DNA of 64,000 bases from Hyphococcus aureus (GTDB lineage: Bacteria; Pseudomonadota; Alphaproteobacteria; Caulobacterales; Parvularculaceae), in contig NZ_JBHRSH010000001.1 in NCBI RefSeq assembly GCF_042643165.1, positions 62,001-126,000 on the forward strand, in the 5' to 3' direction. The notes beneath the pieces were generated by a model. That model did no database searches and was not told the DNA's origin. It saw nothing but the letters and a program-made list of their open reading frames with translations. The number at the start of each line of letters is the position of its first letter. Within the stretch, counting starts at the first letter, position 1. This document shows positions 8,398 to 16,798 of the stretch, piece after piece. The position numbers were made by a program, and so were the translations under genes.

Positions 8398-8502
8398 ATG
8401 ACGTTCTGGCAGTTTCTGATCTTTTTCCTGCTGGTTGTCTTCGTACTCTGGAATATGTGGGTTGCGATCCGGTCGCTGGGCGATATCGGAGACGACGACT
8501 AA
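8398..8502 (+). CDS. Putative 34-residue single-pass membrane peptide
   Basis: The ORF starts at ATG 8398 and encodes 34 residues: MTFWQ, then a long hydrophobic stretch FLIFFLLVVFVLWNMWVAI, then an acidic tail ending GDIGDDD. The layout (short N-terminus, one membrane helix, charged tail) is what a genuine small membrane protein looks like. The aromatic and hydrophobic content is unlike chance translation of GC-rich DNA. No clear Shine-Dalgarno is seen upstream, so the call is tentative. It lies between the methyltransferase and the VOC genes. Confidence 0.45.
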   Translation: MTFWQFLIFFLLVVFVLWNMWVAIRSLGDIGDDD

Positions 8503-8551
8503 CCGTAGGAACGCCGCAAGGCGCGCCCCTTCCCGTGACCTGATGCGTCAC

Positions 8552-8940
8552 TCAATAGGGAGCGTCGCTGAGCCTTTGTGAAATCCACCAGATGTTTCCG
8601 GCTCTGTCCTTAACCCCGCCCTGCCGATCGCCATAAGGCATGTCGGCGACGTCCATGATTTTTTCCATACCATTATGAAGCGCCTGCTCCATCGCGGCGT
8701 CCGCATCTTCAACGTAGAAATAATATGTCGCCTGCGTTGGTGGAAAACCCCGTCCGGATTCGCTGATCATGATCGAAGCATCGCCGAAGCGGACCTGCCC
8801 ATTAGCAAGCTTGCCGTCATCGCGAAGCGTTCGGCCCGTTTCAACGCCGCCGAGCGCGGCGATGAGTGGTCCATATATGCGCCTGCGTCATCCGCAAAAA
8901 GATATGGCGCCACCCGGGCGAACCCATCGGGAATGTACAT
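8552..8940 (-). pseudogene. VOC-family (PhnB/glyoxalase-like) protein, frameshifted
   Basis: Two frames together make one VOC protein. The N-terminal part (from ATG 8940, with GGAG eight bases before it) reads MYIPDGFARVAPYLFADDAG and runs on in a wrong frame. The frame beginning near 8868 reads IAALGGVETGRTLRDDGKLA and then ISESGRGFPPTQATYYFYVE to the stop at 8552. One base is missing (or two extra) around 8866-8871, inside what should be a D-H-x-I-A-A-L segment. Either this is a recent pseudogene or a sequencing error. The intact homolog lies 13 bases upstream on the same strand, so the two formed an operon of VOC paralogs. Confidence 0.8.
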
Positions 8941-8953
8941 CCATTGTCTCCAT

Positions 8954-9373
8954 TCAGGTTGCGAACAGCCGGCTCGGGTCATCGAAATATTTGAACTCAA
9001 GCGCGTTGCCAGCAGGATCGAGCAGGAAGAACGTCCCCTGCTCGCCCGGCTCGCCCTGAAACCGCACATAAGGTTCAATTACGAAATCGACGCCCGCCGC
9101 CGTCAGCCGGTCCGCCAGCGCCCGCCAGGCCTCCCCGTCGAGGATGACGCCGAAATGCTTCACCGGCACATCCTTGCCGTCAACCTGATTGGCGGCGGCG
9201 CGGCCGCATTCCTCCGGCGCGAGATGCGTCACCAGCTGATGGCCGAAAAAGTCGAAATCGATCCAACTGTCCGAGCGCCGCCCACGGGGACATCCGAAAA
9301 CCTCGCCATAAAACGCCTCGGCTGCGACAAGATCGTCAACCGGGATCGCAAGGTGGAACAAGGGCGCGGTCAT
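8954..9373 (-). CDS. VOC family protein (glyoxalase/dioxygenase fold)
   Basis: The 139-residue protein has the beta-alpha-beta-beta-beta repeat of the vicinal oxygen chelate fold. The first half starts FHLAIPVDDLVAAEAFYGEV (possible metal ligand His near residue 7), and the second half has VKHFGVILDGEAWRALADRL and ends FFLLDPAGNALEFKYFDDP. It resembles glyoxalase/bleomycin-resistance-like proteins with no assigned reaction. ATG 9373 is chosen because the fold starts immediately; longer in-frame starts run into the upstream gene region. It is followed 13 bases later by the frameshifted VOC copy. Confidence 0.85.
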   Translation of the reverse strand: MTAPLFHLAIPVDDLVAAEAFYGEVFGCPRGRRSDSWIDFDFFGHQLVTHLAPEECGRAAANQVDGKDVPVKHFGVILDGEAWRALADRLTAAGVDFVIEPYVRFQGEPGEQGTFFLLDPAGNALEFKYFDDPSRLFAT

Positions 9374-9452
9374 GACTATATAACTCCCGAAATCGCGTCG
9401 GCCCTTTTCGCCGCGCGGTCGGGACTTTTTACACGGGATACAATCGCGCTCA

Positions 9453-9893
9453 ATGACTGATAAATTCATTCCCTTGACGGACCGGTTCCTGGTGACGCAA
9501 CAGATCGCCCCCGACGACGCCGCCCTCGCCGCCAAGCAAGGCGTCAGCCTTATTATTAACAACCGCCCGGACGGTGAGGCTTTAGGTCAGCCGAAAAGCG
9601 ACGACATCGCCCGCGCCGCCGAAGCCGCAGGGATCTCTTATATTCACATTCCCGTTGATGGCCGCGGCATCAGTCAAAGCCATATTTCCGCCCTCAAAAA
9701 AGCGTTAGATGAAAATGGCGACGGCAAAGCGCTCGCCTTTTGCCGCTCGGGAACACGGTCGACGATCCTGCGCGCCTATCTCGAAGCCTCGGCGGGCCGT
9801 GCGCCGGAAGAAATCATCGCCGAGGCGGCTGCTGCCGGCTATGATATTTCGGGCCAAGCGCCAGCGCTTCAGGCCCTTTGCCGCGGCGCATAG
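9453..9893 (+). CDS. TIGR01244/BLH-type sulfur transferase or phosphatase-like protein
   Basis: This 146-residue protein belongs to the DUF442/BLH group related to dual-specificity phosphatases. Family features are FLVTQQIAPDDAALAAKQGV near the start, INNRPDGE at about residues 35-42, and the P-loop FCRSGTRST (CX5R) at about residues 98-106. In BigR-regulated operons such domains work with a sulfur dioxygenase in sulfide detoxification. Here no persulfide dioxygenase is adjacent, so the role stays open. The gene is divergent from the VOC operon. Confidence 0.82.
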   Translation: MTDKFIPLTDRFLVTQQIAPDDAALAAKQGVSLIINNRPDGEALGQPKSDDIARAAEAAGISYIHIPVDGRGISQSHISALKKALDENGDGKALAFCRSGTRSTILRAYLEASAGRAPEEIIAEAAAAGYDISGQAPALQALCRGA

Positions 9894-9928
9894 GCATAGA
9901 GAGAGACGAAAAAGGAAGACGCCTCAGT

Positions 9929-10315
9929 ATGATTGGTTTTGCGTTATTGCTCACAATGATGGTGCAGGGATCGGATGCTTACAATGCGCCGCCAGTGATC
10001 AAGAAATTCTCCGACTGCACCTGCCCCGCTAACATTTCCCCTGAGGTTACACTCAGCGGATATGTGATCGATGCGAAAGTCATCCTCGGCGCGGACAAGC
10101 GATCCGTCGAGGACCGTATGGCGACCATATTCGACGTCAACTCGTCGAGCGATTCATCCGTCTCCGGCCGCACCGCCGTCTGGCATAATATCAGCGAGGA
10201 CGCCTGCGGCGTGTCGTTTGATTACGGCAAGAAATATAAAGTCTATGCCCGCCGTGATGACAAAGGCGAGCTGGAAACGGACAGCTGTCTGATGGATGGC
10301 CGCAGCGTCTATTAA
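9929..10315 (+). CDS. Secreted TIMP/netrin-like protein
   Basis: This 128-residue protein has a short signal peptide (MIGFALLLTMMVQGSDA). The mature part has a CxC pair (DCTCPAN), a strand segment TLSGYVIDAKV, DACGVSFDYGKKYKVYA, and a final Cys in ETDSCLMDG. The order CxC - V.G.V - ACG(V/Y).F..G..Y.VYA - T..C is the pattern of bacterial tissue-inhibitor-of-metalloproteinase-like (NTR fold) proteins, in which four Cys form two disulfides. Its partner is unknown. An AAAGGAAG site lies about ten bases before ATG 9929. The 3' end overlaps the convergent next gene by four bases. Confidence 0.6.
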   Translation: MIGFALLLTMMVQGSDAYNAPPVIKKFSDCTCPANISPEVTLSGYVIDAKVILGADKRSVEDRMATIFDVNSSSDSSVSGRTAVWHNISEDACGVSFDYGKKYKVYARRDDKGELETDSCLMDGRSVY

Positions 10316-10680
10316 TAGTGGATGATAATGCGCGCGCTTGTCGCCGCCGCGGGGATGACAATCGTTTCCGTGAGCGTGACGCCGCAGCGCAGGATCGCCA
10401 TATCCCGACCGTCTTCGTCGGTGGCCCGGCCATCCTGGCCTTCGCCGCAGTCGAGAAAACTGCCACGCTCTTTTTCGACGACGTAAAGATAGTTCGGCGG
10501 CGCAGCAACGAAAGCGCGGTCGGTCACACCCCCTGATCCGTCGCCGATAGTGACGGTCCCGGCGCTATGAGCGACGTCCGGCGCAGCGGCCGGTCCGCTC
10601 TGCGCAACAGCCGGCAGGGTAAACCCGGCCATAAGGCCTGCGGCGATGAAATTAACGATCTGTTTACGAACGGCACACAT
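10312..10680 (-). CDS. Secreted protein of unknown function
   Basis: The protein has 122 residues with a signal peptide (cleavage near AVAQ-SGPA at about residue 27). The rest is low-complexity and then a compact beta-rich region with two Cys (FLDCGEG, ILRCGVT) that could form one disulfide. I do not recognise a family. It converges with the TIMP-like gene and is divergent from the ATP-grasp-like gene. Confidence 0.55.
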   Translation of the reverse strand: MCAVRKQIVNFIAAGLMAGFTLPAVAQSGPAAAPDVAHSAGTVTIGDGSGGVTDRAFVAAPPNYLYVVEKERGSFLDCGEGQDGRATDEDGRDMAILRCGVTLTETIVIPAAATSARIIIHY

Positions 10681-10814
10681 GCGCGTCCCGTCGCAAAAGC
10701 CGCGCCGTTCACCGCAACATCACGATTTCCGCGCCTCACAGCCATTTTATTTCCTTGTCATCACGGGAAAAGCCATGTTCAGTGCCGCGGTTGGGGCGGT
10801 TCGGGCGGAGCGCT

Positions 10815-11750
10815 ATGTCCATTTTTGGCGAGTTCAAAATTAACGGTAATCAACTGGTCGCCACCGAAACCGGCGCACAGATTCCGCTGAACCGCGATTT
10901 CGCCAGGGACGCGTTTCGTATCGCCAGTTTTGTCTGGTTCGTGAACGCCCTGCGCGCAACGCGCATGGTGCGCGGACGCGAACCGCGGGCGAAAATATCC
11001 TTTTTCCCGAAAAAGCCGCGCTCCTATTACGCCATCTGGCCAGTGTGTCAGCTTGCGGATGTGAAGATCGTCGACGACCCGGCTGACGCCGATCTCCATT
11101 TCTATTTCGAAGACTGCGAATTCCTCACCGCGCCGCGCACAATCCCTACGGCCAAACCCGCCTTTAATGTGAATTGCTTCGATATTCGCAAGAGCGTTGT
11201 GGCGCGCATCTTCGAAGAAGTCTTCGGCTACAATCTCGAAGTCGATCCGACAACGCATCGCGGCGTGATGGTCGAAAAATCCGAACTGAACGGAAAGCAT
11301 GACGGGCGCAAGATCGAAGGCCCGATCGCGACTACAAAACCCGGTTACGTCTATCAGCGCATCATCGAGAATACGTTTGACGGCAAGGACCATGTGGATA
11401 TCAGAACGCCAATCGTCGGCGGCCGCACAACGCCTTATGTCTTTTTGAAAAAGCGCACCCGGGCGCTGCGCTTCACCAACGACAATCACCGCGTCGATCT
11501 GGCGCCGATCGACGCCATGCTCTCGCGCGCGGAACAGGAAAAGATCGCCGCCTTCGCCGCCGCCATGCATCTCGATTATGGCGGGCTCGACATCCTGCGC
11601 GACCGCCATGACGGGCGCATCTATATCGTTGACGCCAACAAGACCGATATGGGCCCGCCCGCCGCCATGCGCGGCCAGGACAAGCTCACCGCCATGCGCG
11701 CCCTGGCTGAGGCGTTCGCCGCCGCCATTGACGCCAAACTGGCCGAGTGA
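10815..11750 (+). CDS. ATP-grasp-like protein
   Basis: This 311-residue protein ends with features of an ATP-grasp fold. The segment DYGGLDILRDRHDGRIYIVD and then ANKTDMGPP matches the Mg-binding D/E-x-N motif region, where Asp and Asn hold the metal. A central VYQRIIENTFDGKDHVDIRT segment corresponds to the strand before the hinge, and SYYAIWPVCQLADVKIVDDP resembles the N-terminal Rossmann part. Such enzymes ligate a carboxylate to an amine or thiol at the cost of ATP, or act as kinases in glycan metabolism. The substrate is unknown. ATG 10815 has GGAG about six bases upstream. Confidence 0.6.
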   Translation: MSIFGEFKINGNQLVATETGAQIPLNRDFARDAFRIASFVWFVNALRATRMVRGREPRAKISFFPKKPRSYYAIWPVCQLADVKIVDDPADADLHFYFEDCEFLTAPRTIPTAKPAFNVNCFDIRKSVVARIFEEVFGYNLEVDPTTHRGVMVEKSELNGKHDGRKIEGPIATTKPGYVYQRIIENTFDGKDHVDIRTPIVGGRTTPYVFLKKRTRALRFTNDNHRVDLAPIDAMLSRAEQEKIAAFAAAMHLDYGGLDILRDRHDGRIYIVDANKTDMGPPAAMRGQDKLTAMRALAEAFAAAIDAKLAE

Positions 11751-11797
11751 TCAGAGAATCTTTCGCCTTTTGCGAAAGATCGGACTAGACAGTCGTC

Positions 11798-12709
11798 ATG
11801 GCCGCAATCCCTTTCGTCAAAGATATTCACTTCACGCCCGGCGTCGCCGATATGGTCGCGCCCGGCGTCCGCCGCGTCATTGCGAATAATCCGGGCCCCT
11901 ACACCTATACGGGCAGCGGGACCTATATCATCGGCGAGGGCGACATTGCGGTCATCGATCCGGGCCCCAATGACGATGCGCATCTCGAAGCTTTGATGAA
12001 AACAATCGACGGCGAGAGGGTAACCCATATCCTCATCACCCACACGCATCTCGACCATTGCGGCCTTGCGATGAAGTTCGCGGCGGCGACCGGCGCTCCG
12101 CTCATCGGTTTCGGCGCCCATCCGGTGCGCGAGAAAAAACATGACGCCCCGGCGCTCGACGAAGGCGCCGACTATTCATACGCGCCGGATGAGACCATCG
12201 GCGACGGCGCCGTAATTGAAGGCCCGAATTGGCGCATTGAAGCGGTGCACACGCCCGGCCATCTCTCCAATCATCTCTGCTTCGCCCTGCCCGACCAGAA
12301 GGCGCTGTTCACCGGCGATCACATGATGGGCTGGGCGACCACGGTGGTGGCGCCCCCCGACGGCGACATGAGCGCCTATATCCAAAGCCTCGATAAACTT
12401 CTCGCCCGCGAAGACGAAATTTATTTCCCGACCCATGGCGCGCCTATTCACAATCCCAAGCGCTTTGTGAGGGCGGTGAAAACCCATCGCCTGATGCGCG
12501 ATGCGCAGATTGTCGAGCAACTGAAAAAGGGCCGCGACAATATCAAGGACATCACCGGGGCTTTATACGCCGATGTGGACAAGCGGCTTCATGGCGCGGC
12601 GGCGCTCAACGTCCTCGCCCATCTGATCCGGCTTGTGCGCAATGGCGCGGTCTCATGCGACGGCGAGCCAGAGATGAAGTCGGCGTTTCGCCTAGCCGAT
12701 CCATCGTGA
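11798..12709 (+). CDS. MBL-fold metallo-hydrolase (LACTB2-like)
   Basis: The 303-residue protein has the metal-binding motif THTHLDHCG (HxHxDH) at about residues 80-88, a second His in HTPGHLSNH, the bridging Asp in FTGDHMMGW, and the C-terminal His in YFPTHGAPIHNP. A C-terminal winged-helix-like extension (DVDKRLHGAAALNVLAHLIR) is typical of the LACTB2/RNase-like subgroup. Members hydrolyse thioesters, phosphodiesters or RNA, and the substrate here is undetermined. Its TGA overlaps the GTG of the following ROK gene. Confidence 0.87.
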   Translation: MAAIPFVKDIHFTPGVADMVAPGVRRVIANNPGPYTYTGSGTYIIGEGDIAVIDPGPNDDAHLEALMKTIDGERVTHILITHTHLDHCGLAMKFAAATGAPLIGFGAHPVREKKHDAPALDEGADYSYAPDETIGDGAVIEGPNWRIEAVHTPGHLSNHLCFALPDQKALFTGDHMMGWATTVVAPPDGDMSAYIQSLDKLLAREDEIYFPTHGAPIHNPKRFVRAVKTHRLMRDAQIVEQLKKGRDNIKDITGALYADVDKRLHGAAALNVLAHLIRLVRNGAVSCDGEPEMKSAFRLADPS

Positions 12710-13608
12710 TTGTCGCGGGGATCGACGCCGGCGGGACGAGTTGGAAGCTCATCGCCGCAAAAGGCCCCGGCGGCATTCTCGCGCGCGCGACGATCCCGAC
12801 GACAACGCCGGAGGAAAACGTCGCGGCGGCTGCGGACTGGATCGATAAGATGCGCGGTGAAGGCTGTTCCATCGAAGCGCTTGGCCTCGCCAGTTTCGGG
12901 CCGGTCGATCGCAACCGGAAATCCCAAACCTATGGTCTGATCGGCGCCACGCCAAAACCGGGCTGGCGCGGAGCCAATCCGTTGCGCATGCTGGAACAGG
13001 AGACCGGCCTTCCCTGCACGCTCGACACTGATGTCAACGCCGCCCTTCTCGCAGAGGCGGCGTGGGGCGCCGGCAAGGGATTGTCGGATGTCGTTTACAT
13101 CACTGTCGGCGCCGGGGTCGGCGGCGCAGCCTTGGTCGCCAGAAATCTTGTAGGCGCGCCCGGCCACGCCGAGTTCGGCCACATCAAACCCGCCCGCGCA
13201 GAATATGATCGCCAGACTTTCGCCGGAAGCTGCCCCTATCACGGCGATTGCATTGAAGGTCTTGCTTCAGCCACCGCAATCGCCGCGCGCTGGGGCGCCG
13301 ACCCGCATCTTCTGCCCGACACCCACGAAGCATGGCCGCTGGTCGCAGACAGTTTAGCGCAGCTTTGCGTCTCCATCACCTATCTCCTCGCGCCGCAACG
13401 GATCATCCTTGGCGGCGGCGTGATGAAACGCGCAATCCTGATGGATATGATCCGTGCGCAGTTTGTGGAACGCACAAATGGTTATACGGTGCGCGCGGAG
13501 GCAGATCATGCGGACACTTACATTTTCACTCCCGGTTTGGGCGGCGACGCCGGCGCCCTTGGCGCAGCGTATCTCGCGCTTGAGGCGAATGGCGCCAGTG
13601 CGCGTTGA
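12706..13608 (+). CDS. ROK family sugar kinase
   Basis: This 300-residue protein has the phosphate-1 motif AGIDAGGTSWK at its N-terminus, a catalytic Asp in LDTDVNAALLAEA, the phosphate-2 loop VGAGVGGAALV, and the ROK segment GHAEFGHI followed by a Cys-His cluster (FAGSCPYHGDCIEGLAS) that usually holds a structural zinc. The LLAPQRIILGGGVM segment is the adenosine site. It resembles fructokinase/mannokinase types, converting a free hexose to its 6-phosphate. GTG 12706 overlaps the stop of the MBL gene (GTGA); the MetC-like gene follows nine bases downstream. Confidence 0.88.
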   Translation: MIVAGIDAGGTSWKLIAAKGPGGILARATIPTTTPEENVAAAADWIDKMRGEGCSIEALGLASFGPVDRNRKSQTYGLIGATPKPGWRGANPLRMLEQETGLPCTLDTDVNAALLAEAAWGAGKGLSDVVYITVGAGVGGAALVARNLVGAPGHAEFGHIKPARAEYDRQTFAGSCPYHGDCIEGLASATAIAARWGADPHLLPDTHEAWPLVADSLAQLCVSITYLLAPQRIILGGGVMKRAILMDMIRAQFVERTNGYTVRAEADHADTYIFTPGLGGDAGALGAAYLALEANGASAR

Positions 13609-13617
13609 GGCGGGCAC

Positions 13618-14775
13618 ATGATCGCGCTTGATCCGGAAGACAGATTGATTTGCCTGCGCGCAGGCGAGGCTGCGGACAATCACCATGGCGCCGTCCTGCC
13701 GCCGATCTCTCAGGCGTCTCTCTACCGTAAGCGGACCATGAAGGACTTGCTTGACGGGCTTTCGCGCGAACATTCCGCCAATGTTTACTCCCGCGGCACA
13801 AACCCGACAGTGAAAGTCCTTGAAGAGACGCTCGCAAAACTCGAGGGCGTGCAGGCCTGCAAATGTTTCGGATCGGGCATGGGCGCCGTCAGCGCCGTCC
13901 TCTTTGGCTTTTTAAAAGCCGGCGATCATGTGCTGTTCGTCAACGATATTTACGGTCCGACGCTGGAGCTTGCGGCGCGGCTTGAGGATTTTGGCGTCTC
14001 CTGGTCGCATAGTTTCGCGCGGGACGTTGACGCCATCTCAGCGGAAATGCGCAACGAAACGCGGCTTGTTTACATGGAAAGCCCCGGCTCCATGCTGTTC
14101 CGCCTGCTGCCGGTCGCCGCAATTTGCGTCATGGCGAAGGCGCGCGGCGCGCTGACCGTCATCGACAACACGGTGTCGACGCCGCTCCTGCAAAAACCGC
14201 TGGCGCTCGGTGCCGACCTCACGATTCATTCCTGTTCAAAATATATCGGCGGTCATAGCGATGTCATTGGCGGCGCGGTGATGGGCTCGCAGGAGCTCAT
14301 CGAGCGCCTCTTTTATAAAAGCTATATGTTGCTTGGGTCGGTGTTGGCGCCGTTCGACGCCTTTTTATTGCTGCGCGGATTGATGACCTTACCCGACCGC
14401 ATGCTGCGCCATCACCAAGACGCGCTTGCGGTCGCGAATTTTCTTCAAGGCCATCCGCGCATCAGCGATATCTATCATCCGGCTTTTTGCAAAGAGGACG
14501 CAGCGCTGTTTGAAAAACAAATGCTGGGGGCTTCAGGGCTGTTCTCCGTCGCCCTGAAAGATGTGAGTTACGAAGAGACGCTCGCGATTGCCGACCGCCT
14601 CAGACTTTTCGGCCGTGCGGTGAGTTGGGGCGGCGCAGAAAGCCTCGTCATCTGCGGTCACAAAGCCGATCCGGCGGGCCGTACGACGCGCCTTCCCGCA
14701 ACGCTCTTGCGGTTTTCCGTTGGACTTGAAGGCGCAGAAAGTCTCATCGCCGATCTTGAGCAGGCCTTATCGTGA
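13618..14775 (+). CDS. Cystathionine beta-lyase/gamma-synthase family PLP enzyme
   Basis: This 385-residue fold-type I enzyme belongs to the Cys/Met metabolism family. The PLP Lys is in SCSKYIGGHSDVIGG (about residue 204). Substrate/PLP residues are seen in NVYSRGTNPTVKVLEE and CKCFGSGMGAVSAVLFGFL. A Tyr that stacks on PLP in many members is partly altered in the NDIYGPTLELAARLEDFGV region, which is normal for MetC-type lyases. The likely reaction is cleavage of cystathionine to homocysteine, but gamma-synthase or other sulfur-amino-acid lyase activity cannot be excluded. Its TGA overlaps the GTG of the antiporter gene, which suggests coupling. Confidence 0.85.
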   Translation: MIALDPEDRLICLRAGEAADNHHGAVLPPISQASLYRKRTMKDLLDGLSREHSANVYSRGTNPTVKVLEETLAKLEGVQACKCFGSGMGAVSAVLFGFLKAGDHVLFVNDIYGPTLELAARLEDFGVSWSHSFARDVDAISAEMRNETRLVYMESPGSMLFRLLPVAAICVMAKARGALTVIDNTVSTPLLQKPLALGADLTIHSCSKYIGGHSDVIGGAVMGSQELIERLFYKSYMLLGSVLAPFDAFLLLRGLMTLPDRMLRHHQDALAVANFLQGHPRISDIYHPAFCKEDAALFEKQMLGASGLFSVALKDVSYEETLAIADRLRLFGRAVSWGGAESLVICGHKADPAGRTTRLPATLLRFSVGLEGAESLIADLEQALS

Positions 14776-16214
14776 CAAATGCGCAAACGCCAACGCCCCG
14801 ACTGCCTTTATGGCTCGCGCTCGCTCCGCTGATTGTTCTCTTCGGCGCGATTGTCGCCGGCGTTGTCACCATCGGCTTTTCAAGCGACCTGCTGCTCGTT
14901 TCCATCCTGATCGCCGCCGCGTCTGGCGGCGCCGTCGCCATGCGTCAGAGCCGCAACTGGGCCGATATACAAACGGAAGCCGGGCGGCGCATCGCCGAAG
15001 CGCTGCCGGCGATTCTCATCCTCCTCTCCATCGGCGCGTTGCTGTCGAGCTGGATGTTTTCCGGCACGATCCCGCTGATGGTGACGCTTGGTGTTGATTT
15101 GATCCATCCAAGTTTCATGGCGCTGACCGCTTTCGCCGCCACGGCGCTGATGTCCACAATTTCAGGCACGTCATGGGGCGCGGCGGGAACCATCGGCGTT
15201 GCGCTCATGGGCGCCGCGGGCGCCATGGGCCTGCCGCTTGCGCCGGTCGCGGGCGCCGTCGTCTCCGGCGCCTATTTCGGCGACAAGCTGTCGCCGCTTT
15301 CCGACATGACCAACATCGCCGCCATCGGCGCCGGCGCGAAACTCTATGATCATATTCGCCATATGCTCTGGACGAGCCTGCCGCCAGCGCTCATCGCCGC
15401 GCTAGTCTATGCGGCCACTGGATTTTTCGGAACCCATGCCGACGGCGCCGCATTAACGGGAGCCGCCGAGATCAAGGCGGCGTTGAAATCGATCTTTCAT
15501 TTAAATCTGGTCGCCGCCCTTCCGCTTTTCATCGCCATTGGCGGCATCGCCCTGCAACGCCCGCCCGCGCTTGTGATCATGACCTCATCCGTGATTGCGA
15601 TTTTCATTGGCGTCTTCGCGCAAGGCTTTCCTGTTGAGACCGCCGCGGGAACGCTGGTCAAAGGCTTCAATCTCGCGCTGGTTCAACCGGAAGCAAACGG
15701 CTTTGCCACGGACAGTTTGAAAAACCTGCTCAATCGCGGCGGCGTCATGTCCATGTCCTATACACTGATGTTCGTCATCGCCGCCTTTCTCCTAGCCGCA
15801 ACGATGGAAGTGTCAGGCGCAATGAAGACTCTGCTTCACGCATTGTTGTCGGCGGTACGCTCCGCTTTCGGATTGATCGCAGCGACCATGACCGCGGGTT
15901 TCGTAATGATCGCCGTCACCAGCCATGGCGGCGTCACATCGCTGATTGTCGGCGGGCTTTTCAAGAAATCTTACGCTGATCGCGGCCTCGCGCCGGAAAA
16001 TCTTTCCCGCGCCATCGAAGACTCCGTCACCGTGACAGAACCCTTGATGCCATGGACAGTCTCCGGGCTTTTCATGGCCGGGACGCTTGGCGTTGCGACC
16101 ATCGACCTGTTGCCATGGGCCGTCTTCTGTTATCTTGGCCCGGTCTTTTCGCTGCTCTTCGCCGGCGCTTACGTCCTGACCGGGCGCGGACTGAAGAAAG
16201 TCGGGCCCGCGTAA
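14772..16214 (+). CDS. NhaC-family Na+/H+ antiporter
   Basis: The 480-residue protein has about eleven to twelve membrane segments and NhaC hallmarks: WMFSGTIPLMVTLGVDLI, MSTISGTSWGAAGTIGVALM and YFGDKLSPLSDMTNIAA in the first half, and SMSYTLMFVIAAFLLAATM with ITEPLMPW-like SVTVTEPLMPWTVSGLFMAG near the end. It would exchange Na+ for protons across the inner membrane. Some relatives transport amino acids or organic acids, so coupling to the upstream sulfur-amino-acid enzyme is possible. It starts with GTG 14772, overlapping the stop of the previous gene. Confidence 0.85.
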   Translation: MTNAQTPTPRLPLWLALAPLIVLFGAIVAGVVTIGFSSDLLLVSILIAAASGGAVAMRQSRNWADIQTEAGRRIAEALPAILILLSIGALLSSWMFSGTIPLMVTLGVDLIHPSFMALTAFAATALMSTISGTSWGAAGTIGVALMGAAGAMGLPLAPVAGAVVSGAYFGDKLSPLSDMTNIAAIGAGAKLYDHIRHMLWTSLPPALIAALVYAATGFFGTHADGAALTGAAEIKAALKSIFHLNLVAALPLFIAIGGIALQRPPALVIMTSSVIAIFIGVFAQGFPVETAAGTLVKGFNLALVQPEANGFATDSLKNLLNRGGVMSMSYTLMFVIAAFLLAATMEVSGAMKTLLHALLSAVRSAFGLIAATMTAGFVMIAVTSHGGVTSLIVGGLFKKSYADRGLAPENLSRAIEDSVTVTEPLMPWTVSGLFMAGTLGVATIDLLPWAVFCYLGPVFSLLFAGAYVLTGRGLKKVGPA

Positions 16215-16225
16215 TCCGCGCACAA

Positions 16226-16255
16226 AAAAGCGCCGTTACAAATAACGGCGCTTTT
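16226..16255. terminator. Bidirectional intrinsic terminator
   Basis: A 13-base inverted repeat (AAAAGCGCCGTTA, loop CAAA, TAACGGCGCTTTT) lies between the convergent antiporter gene and the secreted-protein gene and carries A and T runs for both directions. Confidence 0.9.
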
Positions 16256-16283
16256 CAATCAGCGTACGGAAATACGCAAATAC

Positions 16284-16676
16284 CTATTTGTTGGCTTTGT
16301 CGTATTTCTTGCTGAACTTCTGCCAGTCCTTGACCATATCGGTTTCCATTTCCACCGTACGGTTGAATTCATCGAGCGCCGCCTGACGCGCATCGACCTC
16401 AAGCTCTTCATTGCCGGAGATTGTGTCTAGGCATGCACGATATTCACCCAGCGCAGCCTGAAAACCTTTGATGCCTTCAATCGTCGCAGCGCGATCTTCC
16501 GCGGTTGCTTCCTTGGGATCGGGCATCTCCGGCGCTTCGGCGTAGAGCGCGCAATCGCCAAGCGTCGCCACCGGCTCCGGCGGCGGGGCCGTATCTTCCG
16601 TCATGTCATCCTGAGCAAAGGCCGCGCTCATGATAAACGCCGCGCTCGCCCCCAAAGTTACAAATAGTCTCAGCAC
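16284..16676 (-). CDS. Secreted helical protein of unknown function
   Basis: The protein has 130 residues and begins with a signal peptide (MLRLFVTLGASAAFIMSAAF, cleavage near FAQ-DD). After an acidic, Pro-rich linker it is strongly helical, with heptad-like regions (ATIEGIKGFQAALGEYRACL, then DFNRTVEMETDMVKDW-like helices) and two Cys. It may be a periplasmic coiled-coil protein. No family is recognised. It is the last gene of a minus-strand set that includes the DUF2189 protein. Confidence 0.65.
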   Translation of the reverse strand: MLRLFVTLGASAAFIMSAAFAQDDMTEDTAPPPEPVATLGDCALYAEAPEMPDPKEATAEDRAATIEGIKGFQAALGEYRACLDTISGNEELEVDARQAALDEFNRTVEMETDMVKDWQKFSKKYDKANK

Positions 16677-16798
16677 GAATTTGTCTCCTTCCCAAGTGAG
16701 ATGTTGCTGCCTGTCGTCTGCGTTACCCTAGCCAAAATCCCTGCATATAATCAAATTTTCGCGCCGCCTTTCCCATGAAAGCATGGAAAGGTTGGCCT

